NCBI GenBank assembly: GCA_049614485.1
Contig: JBMZDR010000012.1
Coordinates: 1-62,924 of the forward strand
Origin: GCA-2733415 sp049614485
GTDB lineage: Bacteria; Bacteroidota; Bacteroidia; Flavobacteriales; Flavobacteriaceae
Direction of reading: 5' to 3'
Length of the DNA: 62,924 nt
The notes beneath the pieces were generated by a model that did no database searches, was not told the DNA's origin, and worked only from the letters and a program-made list of their open reading frames with translations. A program made the translations under genes and the position numbers. How positions within the stretch are numbered: position 1 is the first letter of the stretch; every line of letters starts with the position of its first letter. Shown piece after piece: positions 42,903-53,152 of this stretch.

Positions 42903-45900
42903 TTAATTTCCGAAATTATATCTCAATGTAAACCCTCCACGCATAGTTGTTTGCGGAAAAGATGTTGAAATTACAGAGTCTGAAAAGGTATAATCAAAAT
43001 AAAATAGTGTTGTAAAATTCTTACTTAGGGCGTAATCTGCAGTAAACTTACCTCCCCACAGTTTTTGTCCGGCTGTAATTTGATTATTATCAATATCCAA
43101 ATAACGAACTATTGTTTTATTATTCCTTAAGGATACATCAGCTTTCAAGTTTAAATCGCCTTTTAACGTTTGCTTTTTTCCTAACAATCGTGTTTTCCAC
43201 TTCAAATCTTTCACACGATACCCTAAGCCTAACACATATTCATTTCCTTTAATTTCAGTCATCAAACCATTATCAAAACTTAATGACATTGCTCTATCTT
43301 TCTTCATTTCTACACCTAGCCTGATATAGTTTTTCATTTCTAAATCAACCTTAAACAACGGACTAAATTGTTCTGTTAAATTAACATTTGACAGAATTGT
43401 TTCATTTTTTAAGTTTCCTGCCTGATCAATGTTATCGGCTGGGTTTGCCTGTAACTCTAAATTGGTTCTAAACTGATTAACTGTATATCCTGACTTATAA
43501 CCATGTGCTAAAGAAAAACGCTTAAAACGTTTTTTAAACCATGCTAAATCCATTAACCCAGTGTATTTAATATTCCAATTTGGCAAAGGCACATCTCTAA
43601 ATATTCCTGTATTTTCTTTATTAGCATCCTTGCCAGAATAGGCTGCTAAAAATGATGGCAATAAAACTTGTTGACTTGTTTTACCATAGCCAATTGGATA
43701 CCCTTCAGCATCTAAATTGTTTACATCACTCACATCTACACCTGCATTTTCTGCCAATCGTAATGCTATTGTTTTCCTATTGGTTTTAAAGGTCTCAAAA
43801 ACTTCAGACTGATTTTCATCACTGTTTTTAAATGCCGTTTTTATAAGTATGGTTGAAATATTAAAGTTACCAAATGTATTTGGTGTTAACGCTTGGTAGT
43901 TACCATTTAAGCCATTAACATCTGCATTATTTACACGGTAATTTTCAGTGTAATTGTGCTGATACATTCTATTCGCATTTAAATCAATTTTTAATTTTTT
44001 AATAGGCTCTACATTAGCTGACAGCGTTAACTGTTTGCTTTTACTGCTCGTAAATTGCTCGTTAAAATCTGGGTATAACGTCAACCAACCTTTTCTAGCA
44101 GCCTCATACCGTATATCATCTGATTGTGATCCGAACGTATACCCAAATGATGGTTTTAAAGTTCCGATAAACCCAACATCATTAACATAGCCTGGAATAT
44201 AACTTCCGTTATTTTCTGTGTACGATGCTTGAATTTTCTTTATTGATGTTAACACATCTACCCCAAAGTTAAAAGCTTTATTTGCAAAGTTAGCTTTAGG
44301 CTTTTGCTTGCTTTTTGTTCTAATTTCAACCAACTGACCTAACAAGTTTTTAATCTTTTTGTCTACTGTTAATTGTTTATTAGCAGACAATGAGTCTTTA
44401 GCTTTTAGCGCCTCTAACTTTCTAGTTTTTCGCTCTTTTTTAGGTTTTAATTTACTTGCAAAAGTCTTTTTAAAATTTTTCTTCTCAATACCTACATACT
44501 TATAAAGTTTCTTCATGTCTAATGAAGCGTTCAAATTATGTGTTTGTGCGTTTTGAATTGAGTTACCAATATTAAATGTATTACCTGTTGGGTTACCAAA
44601 TTCATCATTTTCTGGTACCGTTCTTAAAGCGTCAGATCCTTTGCGCCATTGGAAATCTCCTGTGTAAGAGTATGTTGATTTTAAAAAGCTAAACATTGGC
44701 AGCTTTTCTAATGGCAATTCATAATTTAACTGAAATTGTTGTGAGTGTCTATTAGCCTCTCCAGTGTCAAAAAAACCAGTCCAAACAGTATTATTATTAT
44801 CAATAAACCCTGCATTATCAATATAATTTTTAACAATATTACTTCGTGTTGCTGAAAAATTTAATTGTAATTTTTTAGTTAAATTATGGCTGATATTATA
44901 TTGCCAGTCAAACATATAATTACGCTTATACAAATCTGGCAGTGGTATACTACCCACAACCAAATCAACATCTCTAAAACGTTGTTTGTTATACAATCGT
45001 GTAAAGTTTGTATTAAATGAAATGTTTGAAGGCAAGAAATTAAAGTTAATATCTTTCAATATTTTATAATACTTGCTCTTATTGGTAAATTTTGCCTTTT
45101 TAAGCGGTTCAAGTGATTTTTGTTGAAATCCGTGACCATAAGTTAAACCTGCACGAACATTTTGCTCAAAGTAGTTTTCTACTTCAAAGTCGCGATGATT
45201 TACCTGATTGTATGAGTATGACGCTGTGAAGTTTTCTACATCGTAAAATCTTGGTTTAGCTTTTCCGGTACGTTCCTTTCTGACACCTATAAAATTAATA
45301 CTTTTACGTTTGGTGTAATCTTCAGCTCTATTTCTGTAAAACTCTTCATTATCAGGGTCTTCTTCAATAATCGTTTCCAGTTCTAAATCTTGATATAAGG
45401 GATCGTATTTAGGCGTAATTACTTCTTCACCAATTCCATAATTAAATGGTATTTTTATCCCCCATTTTTTAGGCAACAACTGACCTATATTCAAGTTAGT
45501 TACCACATCATATTGTTTTACATCATCTCTACTACGCTCATTTGGCCCCTGTTCTAAACTACCAAAACCAATTGTACTACGTCTACCAGAGGCTGACACA
45601 TTTGCGAAGTCTGCAATATTTGCATCAGCGCTTAATAACGCAGCCCACCCTCCTTTATTATCCATATCAGACAGACGCAATTCATTAAACCACAATTCTC
45701 CAGACACGTTATTTAACCCTGCCGGATTTGTATTGTTCTTTACCCCAAGCATTAGGTTTCTAATATTACCCAAACTTGGATTTCCTTTTATAGCGATTCT
45801 GTATTTTGTAGACACTCCAATTTCTGTAGTCGGTAATCCGTTACCATCAACAGCTGTATACTCTACAAAATTACCATCCGTATCCACATCATAGTACTTA

Positions 45901-48900
45901 ACATCTGTTAGAGTTCCAGTTGCTAAACTTGCTGCTTTTATTCTTTTAAGTACGGACAACTCAATATCTAATTCATTTTCTTCTGGCCATACGGCGCTTG
46001 GAGACGAGCCTGTGGATAAAGCTAATGGCATTTCTATTTGATAATAATTCTGTACCAAATCTGTCCCCATTCTTATAAACCCAGACAATTCTCTTTCTCC
46101 AACGGGTGTAGATGCATCATATGCTTCAGCATGCATAAACATGCGCATTTTTTTAAACTGCAACATATCTATGTTGATCCCTTTAAAAACTGCTCTAGAA
46201 TCTTTGACTTCTAAATCTTTAACTCGCAATAATAATGATTGTTCATTCTGACGTAATACGGAATTGTTATTGTACAATTCTTCAAGTTCTATTCCTGGTG
46301 GCAATACATATCCTGAATTTTGTTGGCTATTTACAGCTCCAGATTCAAAGTCAGTAGGATCTGTAGAGTTATCAACATCACCATCTAACGTTTGAGTATA
46401 GGTCCTCCAATCACCTCTAACCAGATCTAAAGTTCCGAAACGCAATACGACATCTTCAGAGAACCCTGTTAAAAACATACGCATGAAACGTATTGATCTA
46501 AAATCATTAATACCATTTATAGCCTGAGCATGAGACCCTCGCAAAGGTACTCGAAACTGAATCCATCGGACTTCTTTTGAGGTGCCGTTAGGTAATGTTA
46601 CTGTTTTTGTTTTTGTATCCCTTACAAACGGATCACCTTGTGTTAAACCAGGAGTTATATTTACATCATATTGATAATAACTATCAATAGTATTCATTGT
46701 ATTATCTCTATTCAGATCTTCCACATCAGGCAGTGTCGTAGACCCCCTATTGGTATCTGTTACATCTACTGGTGAATTACCTTGAGTTCCGTTATAATTA
46801 TAATACCGCTCTAAAATTGACCCTGTAGTATTTAAGTAATAGGTATAATTATCTCCTGCTGGATCATTTGGGCTTACGGGCTGGGTATACACAGCAGCCT
46901 CATTTGCATCATTTAATCCATCTAACCCTACATCTTGATTTAAACGTTCTTGGCCTTGTGTGTCAAACGCATAAACTAACGCCTGATTTATTGGTGTATT
47001 TCCCCAAATTGAGGTATTCACCTCATTAGCTGCAGTAGATCCATCATCAGGCAATCCGTTTTCATATAGCTTTCTACCATCCTTTAAAACATCTTCAGAA
47101 ATACTTCCTAAATTAATTTTTAACGTCCCTCCGGTTGATGGTAATGGTCCATTATCATAATACGGATCTTGAATCCAAAACTCCATGAATTCAACATTTG
47201 AACGCTCAAAATCTGTGGTTGTTAGTTGACGGGTTATTCCTGCCCATTTTTCACTAGGGTCAGTTCCTTGAAACCCTGATGAACTCTGGTTATTATATGG
47301 CCCTTTTTCATCTGGGTAATATGCTAAATCTAATGTTCCTAAAACAGTGGTTTGTCCCGTTGCTATATCCTGATTTATAACCTCAGTAATAAAAACACGT
47401 CTTGTTTCTAAAGTGGAAATATCATCTTCAGAAATGCCAGAAGGTTTGTTGTTCCCGTAAAAAATAGGGTCAATTCCGTACCAAGCTAACTTAGCTCTCT
47501 TAAAACCTTCTTCAATTGCATTGTCAAATATTTGAGTACTTACATCGGTGCTTTGACCATATCCTCTTGGTATTGCTGCTAATTTCCATGATAGCGGTGA
47601 TCTCACATCAATTGCCGTTTGCGAGCCTTCAAAATCATCAACATAAGTTGTTGCTTCACCATTTAATTCTGTTCGTTTTGGCGACCCTGGTAAAAGGTAT
47701 GCAAATTCTCCTCGTACAGATAAATTTGAAGGCACATCTGTATCGATATTTGGCAACTTATTAGCTAAACGTGTTAAAAAAGGGACTTCAGTTGAATAAT
47801 TTCCGTTAAACCCTACTATCGTATTATTTATAGGCTCATAACCCAATGAGGCTTTTTGAGTTAATGGCCGTTCTTTTAAATTTAAAAATGTTCCTCCAAT
47901 TTGAAAGTTATCATTAAACTTATGTTCAACGTTCAACCCTGCAAAACGTCTTGATTGCTGACCAAAAGTAGCATTGTTTTCTACAGATATATCTATTGGC
48001 GTATTAGATGCTGTTAAGGCTTCGTCTAAAATTTGTACTCTCCCTAATGAGTAATCAACGGTATAATCTATCCCTTCTACTAGAAGGCGCCCTCCTGCTG
48101 TAACGGTTACCGAACCTCTAGGCACATTAAAGGCACCTATTGAAATTCCATTACCACCAGTAGATTTGTAGCGCCCTTTTATTTGGAATTTATTTTTATC
48201 TGCATCTTCCATTGCAGCTGTTTTTGTTGATGTATACAAGCTCCTGTAAACGTATTTGGCCTGATTATCATCATACGTTGCTGGCAAATCGTAGTTACCA
48301 CCGCCTCCTAATTTATCATATAAGTATTCTCCAAACGGTTCTACTTTTGTAAAAAACACACTTCCGTTTTGTGTGTTTACGGTTATTCCCGGATAAAAAT
48401 CAAAAAAACCATCCCCACCTTGTTGCGGATCATTATTGGCGTTTAATTTATCCAAATCAAACACCTGTAATAAGGTTGTTTGCTCAACATCTGCAGGTAA
48501 TGGCGTTCCTGCCACTTCACTAATATAATTGATTGGCGAAGGATCTGTATATAATATATCTAATTTAAACGATTCTTGACTTAGTTGATATGCTCCTAAA
48601 GCATATACGTTTTTCATCATCAAATCCCAGATAGGCTGTTCTACATTTGTTAAATTACTCTTTAGCATTTTTAGTACTAAATTCTGATTTGTAATGGCAC
48701 CAGAACTTTCATCAACAGTAGTTGCATCTACACCGTCAGTTGCAAATTCACCTACTTGGTATACCTGTCCGCCAACAGTAAATTGAAAAGCAACTGCTAA
48801 AACCTCATCATTTGTTAAACGCTGATTTAATGATATATATCCTAGTTGAGAATTGTAATTGTATTCAGAGTTTTCAACTAATTTTCTTGCATTTTCTAAT

Positions 48901-50150
48901 TTTGAATAGTGTATTCCTTCATTAACAACCCCTGCCATAGCGCCAAAACCTGTTTGCACACTTGCAATATCTCGTATAGCAGATGTTAGCACAGAAGACG
49001 ACCCAATAGTTTCAGGATTAAACCCATTGTTACTATTATCAGGGTAGGCATTTGGGCCAGCGGTAACTGGCAATGTTGGCTCACCAATAGCATCTGGATT
49101 AGATTCTCCTATATCCTGTATAGCCACAATATTCCTAACATTATTTGTGGTGTTATTTCTATTTGTCACCCATGCTTCCAGGCGGGTAATTTGAATATTA
49201 GAATTGATAAATGGGTAATTTATCAATGCATTTTCATAATTATCTCTAAAATATTGTGCTAAAAAAAAGTGCCTACTGTCATCATAATCTAACGCAAATA
49301 ACTCAAATTCTTCAAGTGTACCACCGCCTTGAGCTGTTACACTTTGTCGTTGTGATTTCTGTTCTGAATAAACAGCGGTAACTGTTGTTTTTCCAAACTG
49401 TAATTCTGTTTTTACTCCAAATAAGCTTTGAGCCCCTGTAATTAAACTACTGTTTAAAGGCATACTTACATTACCAACTTCAATTTTTCTAATAATATCA
49501 TCTTCTGTTGGTGTATATTCTAATTTGATTTGATTTTGGAAATCAAATACTGATTCCGTATCATAATTAGCCGTAACTTGCAGACGTTTACCTACTTTAC
49601 CTAATAAACTTAAACTAATTTGCTGATCAAAATCAAAGGTAAAATTAGATCTATTTTGTGGAGACAACACTGGATTATCTTGTTTTGAATACAAGAAACC
49701 GATATCCATGGCTACATACCCTTGAGGTATCACTTCAATAGTGTTTCCTCCAAAAATTGATTCAAAGAAATTTGAATTCACATAAAAGTCAGGCAAGATG
49801 TTTTTTCTAGCTTCTTTAGTGCCTTCTTTTTTACCCTCCATAGCATCCAACTTGGTTTTGTAATACGCCTGCATGCGTTCTTGCAAAACCAACTTTTCAT
49901 ACTCTTTAGGGGTTAATATAATAGGATAATCAATATTAAAATCACCTATGGACTCAGTATAAATATACCTATCCGTAAACGGGTCATAAGTATATTTAGA
50001 TGTAATACTTACAGGATTAGGCACATCAAGTTGCCCCAAATTATAACCTGATTGTGGTTTAATTGAATCTTGAACTACAGGATCTTGAGCAAATAGTGCT
50101 GTTGAAACCATTAGTAATAGTATGAAAATTCTTTGCGCTAAAATGCTCAT
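42903..50150 (-). CDS. sprA: SprA, giant outer-membrane translocon of the type IX secretion system
   Basis: SprA (Sov in Porphyromonas) is the 36-strand outer-membrane pore through which T9SS cargo crosses. The product is 2,415 residues, the normal size, with a signal peptide (LLLMVSTALFAQD). Long beta-rich segments repeat the family's TALL-like pattern: LSLLGKVGKRLQVTANYDTES near the start, SVTAQGGGTLEEFELF and LPPGIELEELYNNNSVLRQ in the middle, and a barrel C-terminus ending GGFTLRYNFGN. No frameshift is visible across 7.2 kb. It is 22 bp after ruvA and 68 bp before gcvH, a gene order shared across flavobacteria. It serves the cargo proteins at 14845 and 55337 in this window. Confidence 0.97.
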   Translation of the reverse strand: MSILAQRIFILLLMVSTALFAQDPVVQDSIKPQSGYNLGQLDVPNPVSITSKYTYDPFTDRYIYTESIGDFNIDYPIILTPKEYEKLVLQERMQAYYKTKLDAMEGKKEGTKEARKNILPDFYVNSNFFESIFGGNTIEVIPQGYVAMDIGFLYSKQDNPVLSPQNRSNFTFDFDQQISLSLLGKVGKRLQVTANYDTESVFDFQNQIKLEYTPTEDDIIRKIEVGNVSMPLNSSLITGAQSLFGVKTELQFGKTTVTAVYSEQKSQRQSVTAQGGGTLEEFELFALDYDDSRHFFLAQYFRDNYENALINYPFINSNIQITRLEAWVTNRNNTTNNVRNIVAIQDIGESNPDAIGEPTLPVTAGPNAYPDNSNNGFNPETIGSSSVLTSAIRDIASVQTGFGAMAGVVNEGIHYSKLENARKLVENSEYNYNSQLGYISLNQRLTNDEVLAVAFQFTVGGQVYQVGEFATDGVDATTVDESSGAITNQNLVLKMLKSNLTNVEQPIWDLMMKNVYALGAYQLSQESFKLDILYTDPSPINYISEVAGTPLPADVEQTTLLQVFDLDKLNANNDPQQGGDGFFDFYPGITVNTQNGSVFFTKVEPFGEYLYDKLGGGGNYDLPATYDDNQAKYVYRSLYTSTKTAAMEDADKNKFQIKGRYKSTGGNGISIGAFNVPRGSVTVTAGGRLLVEGIDYTVDYSLGRVQILDEALTASNTPIDISVENNATFGQQSRRFAGLNVEHKFNDNFQIGGTFLNLKERPLTQKASLGYEPINNTIVGFNGNYSTEVPFLTRLANKLPNIDTDVPSNLSVRGEFAYLLPGSPKRTELNGEATTYVDDFEGSQTAIDVRSPLSWKLAAIPRGYGQSTDVSTQIFDNAIEEGFKRAKLAWYGIDPIFYGNNKPSGISEDDISTLETRRVFITEVINQDIATGQTTVLGTLDLAYYPDEKGPYNNQSSSGFQGTDPSEKWAGITRQLTTTDFERSNVEFMEFWIQDPYYDNGPLPSTGGTLKINLGSISEDVLKDGRKLYENGLPDDGSTAANEVNTSIWGNTPINQALVYAFDTQGQERLNQDVGLDGLNDANEAAVYTQPVSPNDPAGDNYTYYLNTTGSILERYYNYNGTQGNSPVDVTDTNRGSTTLPDVEDLNRDNTMNTIDSYYQYDVNITPGLTQGDPFVRDTKTKTVTLPNGTSKEVRWIQFRVPLRGSHAQAINGINDFRSIRFMRMFLTGFSEDVVLRFGTLDLVRGDWRTYTQTLDGDVDNSTDPTDFESGAVNSQQNSGYVLPPGIELEELYNNNSVLRQNEQSLLLRVKDLEVKDSRAVFKGINIDMLQFKKMRMFMHAEAYDASTPVGERELSGFIRMGTDLVQNYYQIEMPLALSTGSSPSAVWPEENELDIELSVLKRIKAASLATGTLTDVKYYDVDTDGNFVEYTAVDGNGLPTTEIGVSTKYRIAIKGNPSLGNIRNLMLGVKNNTNPAGLNNVSGELWFNELRLSDMDNKGGWAALLSADANIADFANVSASGRRSTIGFGSLEQGPNERSRDDVKQYDVVTNLNIGQLLPKKWGIKIPFNYGIGEEVITPKYDPLYQDLELETIIEEDPDNEEFYRNRAEDYTKRKSINFIGVRKERTGKAKPRFYDVENFTASYSYNQVNHRDFEVENYFEQNVRAGLTYGHGFQQKSLEPLKKAKFTNKSKYYKILKDINFNFLPSNISFNTNFTRLYNKQRFRDVDLVVGSIPLPDLYKRNYMFDWQYNISHNLTKKLQLNFSATRSNIVKNYIDNAGFIDNNNTVWTGFFDTGEANRHSQQFQLNYELPLEKLPMFSFLKSTYSYTGDFQWRKGSDALRTVPENDEFGNPTGNTFNIGNSIQNAQTHNLNASLDMKKLYKYVGIEKKNFKKTFASKLKPKKERKTRKLEALKAKDSLSANKQLTVDKKIKNLLGQLVEIRTKSKQKPKANFANKAFNFGVDVLTSIKKIQASYTENNGSYIPGYVNDVGFIGTLKPSFGYTFGSQSDDIRYEAARKGWLTLYPDFNEQFTSSKSKQLTLSANVEPIKKLKIDLNANRMYQHNYTENYRVNNADVNGLNGNYQALTPNTFGNFNISTILIKTAFKNSDENQSEVFETFKTNRKTIALRLAENAGVDVSDVNNLDAEGYPIGYGKTSQQVLLPSFLAAYSGKDANKENTGIFRDVPLPNWNIKYTGLMDLAWFKKRFKRFSLAHGYKSGYTVNQFRTNLELQANPADNIDQAGNLKNETILSNVNLTEQFSPLFKVDLEMKNYIRLGVEMKKDRAMSLSFDNGLMTEIKGNEYVLGLGYRVKDLKWKTRLLGKKQTLKGDLNLKADVSLRNNKTIVRYLDIDNNQITAGQKLWGGKFTADYALSKNFTTLFYFDYTFSDSVISTSFPQTTMRGGFTLRYNFGN

Positions 50151-50172
50151 TCTTTTTTTGCCTTAATCATTA

Positions 50173-50754
50173 TTACAAATTTTTTAACGCCAATTTTATG
50201 ATAGTTTCAACATTTGCATCAGGAGTTGTGCTTACTATTTTATTACAAACTTTTTCGGCTTGTTTGCTAGCGTAGCCTAAAACCACTAAAGCAGATAACG
50301 CTTCTTCTTTACTTCTATTGTTTACAGCATCAGAAATTTCATCAATTCCATAAATTTTTAACACTTTGTCTTTTAAATCTAAAATTACACGTTGTGCAGT
50401 TTTAGCTCCAATTCCTTTTATTGACTGTATAGTGGCCACATCATCAACAGCAATTGCTTGTTGGATTTGTTTTGGCGACAATGATGACAGCATGACTCTT
50501 GCTGTATTAGTTCCTACACCTGAAACTGAAATTAGTAATTTGAAAATTTCACGCTCTGATTTTTCAATAAAACCGAAAAGCGTATGTGCATCCTCTTTAA
50601 CTTGAAGGTGTGTGTATAGCTTTAAAAAATCTTGCTCAGGCAACAACGAAAACGTGTGCATAGAGATATTTATTTCATATCCTACTCCCTGACAATCAAC
50701 AACAACATTGGTAGGATTTTTCTCTATTAACTTTCCTTGAATTTGAGTAATCAT
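50173..50754 (-). CDS. ruvA: Holliday junction DNA helicase subunit RuvA
   Basis: A 193-residue tetrameric protein that binds Holliday junctions and loads RuvB. The N-terminal OB domain begins MITQIQGKLIEKNPTNVVVDCQGVGYEI. Two HhH motifs follow (VSGVGTNTARVMLS and IKGIGAKTAQRVILDL). The C-terminal domain III (LSALVVLGYASKQAEKV) contacts RuvB. It is placed between the malic enzyme and sprA; ruvB is 9 kb away, as is usual in Bacteroidota. Confidence 0.97.
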   Translation of the reverse strand: MITQIQGKLIEKNPTNVVVDCQGVGYEINISMHTFSLLPEQDFLKLYTHLQVKEDAHTLFGFIEKSEREIFKLLISVSGVGTNTARVMLSSLSPKQIQQAIAVDDVATIQSIKGIGAKTAQRVILDLKDKVLKIYGIDEISDAVNNRSKEEALSALVVLGYASKQAEKVCNKIVSTTPDANVETIIKLALKNL

Positions 50755-50801
50755 TTTACACTTTGGTTTTACTTCAAAAATACACTTTTTTAAATAACAG
50801 C

Positions 50802-53081
50802 TTAAACTGTCATATTTTCTTTCTGTTGAGCATCTACAACTGCCACAGCAGCCATATTTACCATTTCTTCTACTTTTGCTCCTAACTGCAATACATGAAC
50901 TGCTTTGCTCATTCCCATTAGGATAGGCCCTATAGATTCTGCTTTATTTAATTCCTTTAACATTTTATAAGAAATATTAGCTGAATCTAAATTAGGAAAC
51001 ACCAATGTATTTACTTTCTTACCAGCTAGCTTAGAAAACGGAAATTTCTCGCTTAACATTTCTGAGTTTAGGGCAAAATCAGTTTGAACCTCACCATCAA
51101 CAATTATATCTGGATAGTATTTGTGTAGGTATGCTACTGCATCTGCAACTTTATCGGCACTTTCATGATTAGAAGACCCAAAGTTTGAATATGACATCAT
51201 GGCCATGATTGGTTCCATACCAAACAATTTTACCGTTCGTGATGTCATTTTTGCAATTACAGCCAATTCTCTTGCTGTTGGGTTTATATTTATTGACGTG
51301 TCCGACAAAAACATTGGACCACGCTCTGTCATCATTAAATTTGTAGCAGCCACACGTGACACGCCTTTTGCCATACCAATTAGTTCTAACATTGGTTTTA
51401 AAACCGTAGGATAACTTCTTGAATACCCCGTAATTAAAGCATCAGCATCACCTTCATTCACCATCATTGCCGCAAAGTAATTGCGTTCTCTCATCCACTT
51501 TTTAGCCTCTAAATATGTTTTCCCTTTTCGTTGAGACTTCTCCCAATACTTCTGAGCATAACGCGCTCTACTTTCACGTTCCTCATCAATTTTAGGATCG
51601 ATAATGACAACGTCATCATCAAAACCTATTTCTTCTTTTAGTTCAAGAATAACATCTCTATTCCCTAATAAAATTGGTATACCTATTCCTTCTTCATGTA
51701 CTATTTGTGCAGCTTTTAAAACATCAAGATGATCTGCTTCTGCAAAAATAATACGTTTTGGATTTGATTTTGCACGCCTGTGTATTAAACGAACTAACTT
51801 GTTATCTGAGCCTAAACGCTGTAACAATTCTTCTTCATACTTTGCCCAATCTTCAATGGGCTCAGTAGCAACTCCAGAATCCATAGCTGCTTTTGCAATT
51901 GCAGGCGGAATAATTGCAATTAATCTTGGGTCAAACGGTTTTGGAATAATGTAATCTTTACCAAAAATTAATTTCGTTTCACCATAAGCAATATTTACTT
52001 GTTCTGGCACTGGTGTTTTGGCTAATTCTGCAATTGCATGAACGGCAGCCAATTTCATTTCTTCATTAATTTTTGTAGCACGAACATCTAACGCCCCTCT
52101 AAATATAAAAGGGAACCCTAGTACATTATTTACTTGATTAGGATGGTCTGAGCGCCCCGTTGCCATGATGATATCATCACGAGTATTAATTGCTAAGTTG
52201 TAATCAATTTCTGGTGTTGGATTAGCCATAGCAAACACTATTGGGTTCTTGGCCATGGTTAACAGCATCTCTTGAGATAATATATTCCCTACTGAAAGTC
52301 CTAAGAACACATCGGCGTTTTTCATTGCATCTGCCATTGTTGTGCCCTTTATCCCATAGGTAAACTTCTTCTGCAAAGAAGATAAATCTGTTCTGTCTTT
52401 ATGCAATACACCATCAATATCAAACATGATGATGTTTTCATACTTGGCTCCTAACCTGACATATAAATTTGCACAAGAAATTGCTGCAGAACCAGCTCCT
52501 GAAATTACTATTTTTACTTCTGATACTTCTTTTTCTGCTATTTCTAATGCATTCAACAATGCAGCTGAAGAAATGATTGCCGTTCCGTGCTGATCGTCAT
52601 GCATTACCGGAATATCTAACTCTTCTATTAAGCGTCGTTCTATTTCAAACGCTTCTGGAGCTTTAATATCTTCTAAATTTATCCCTCCAAAAGTAGGCGC
52701 TATATTCTTTACCGTTTGTACAAACGCATCAATATCTTTTGTATCAACCTCAATATCAAACACATCAATATCAGCAAATATTTTAAAAAGCAGTCCTTTT
52801 CCTTCCATCACTGGTTTTGATGCTAAAGGGCCAATATCTCCTAAACCTAAAACTGCTGTACCGTTTGTAATAACAGCCACTAAATTTCCTTTAGCTGTGT
52901 AACGGTAGGCTTCTTCAGGATTTTTCTCTATTTCTAAACAAGGCTCTGCAACACCTGGTGAATATGCCAACGCTAAATCTCGCTGAGTAGCATATTTTTT
53001 GGTTGGTACAACTTTAATTTTTCCTGGTGTAGGTTTTGCATGGTAAATTAATGCTTCATGCCTCATTCGTTTCTTACTCAT
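50802..53081 (-). CDS. maeB: NADP-dependent malic enzyme, MaeB type with phosphotransacetylase-like domain
   Basis: A 759-residue enzyme that decarboxylates malate to pyruvate and yields NADPH. The malic domain (about 1-430) has YSPGVAEPC, VMHDDQHGTAI and the NAD(P) fold KIVISGAGSAAISCANLY. The C-terminal half (about 430-755) is a phosphotransacetylase-like domain (RIIFAEADHLDVLKAA, MMVNEGDADALITG) that serves as an allosteric acetyl-CoA sensor in MaeB. A 22-bp perfect palindrome lies just upstream, which may be an operator. ruvA follows after a 47-bp gap. Confidence 0.95.
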   Translation of the reverse strand: MSKKRMRHEALIYHAKPTPGKIKVVPTKKYATQRDLALAYSPGVAEPCLEIEKNPEEAYRYTAKGNLVAVITNGTAVLGLGDIGPLASKPVMEGKGLLFKIFADIDVFDIEVDTKDIDAFVQTVKNIAPTFGGINLEDIKAPEAFEIERRLIEELDIPVMHDDQHGTAIISSAALLNALEIAEKEVSEVKIVISGAGSAAISCANLYVRLGAKYENIIMFDIDGVLHKDRTDLSSLQKKFTYGIKGTTMADAMKNADVFLGLSVGNILSQEMLLTMAKNPIVFAMANPTPEIDYNLAINTRDDIIMATGRSDHPNQVNNVLGFPFIFRGALDVRATKINEEMKLAAVHAIAELAKTPVPEQVNIAYGETKLIFGKDYIIPKPFDPRLIAIIPPAIAKAAMDSGVATEPIEDWAKYEEELLQRLGSDNKLVRLIHRRAKSNPKRIIFAEADHLDVLKAAQIVHEEGIGIPILLGNRDVILELKEEIGFDDDVVIIDPKIDEERESRARYAQKYWEKSQRKGKTYLEAKKWMRERNYFAAMMVNEGDADALITGYSRSYPTVLKPMLELIGMAKGVSRVAATNLMMTERGPMFLSDTSININPTARELAVIAKMTSRTVKLFGMEPIMAMMSYSNFGSSNHESADKVADAVAYLHKYYPDIIVDGEVQTDFALNSEMLSEKFPFSKLAGKKVNTLVFPNLDSANISYKMLKELNKAESIGPILMGMSKAVHVLQLGAKVEEMVNMAAVAVVDAQQKENMTV

Positions 53082-53088
53082 ATAATAT

Positions 53089-53110
53089 ACTTTGTATAAT
53101 TATACAAAGT
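53089..53110. promoter_or_regulatory. 22-bp perfect palindrome in the malic enzyme leader
   Basis: The half-site ACTTTGTATAA is followed immediately by its exact reverse complement, with no spacer. On the minus strand a TAACTTTG box (53113-53106) overlaps one arm, so the palindrome would cover about -10 to +11 of the maeB transcript. This position suits a repressor operator, though a leader hairpin is the alternative. The ATG is eight bases downstream. Confidence 0.5.
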
Positions 53111-53152
53111 TAAAAGTATGTTTCAATTATGAAAGATTTATGCGTGCTAATT

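Noticed and set aside
42903..50150. Possible frameshift in the very long sprA
   Set aside because: One frame is open from signal peptide to the typical barrel end, with a normal total length.
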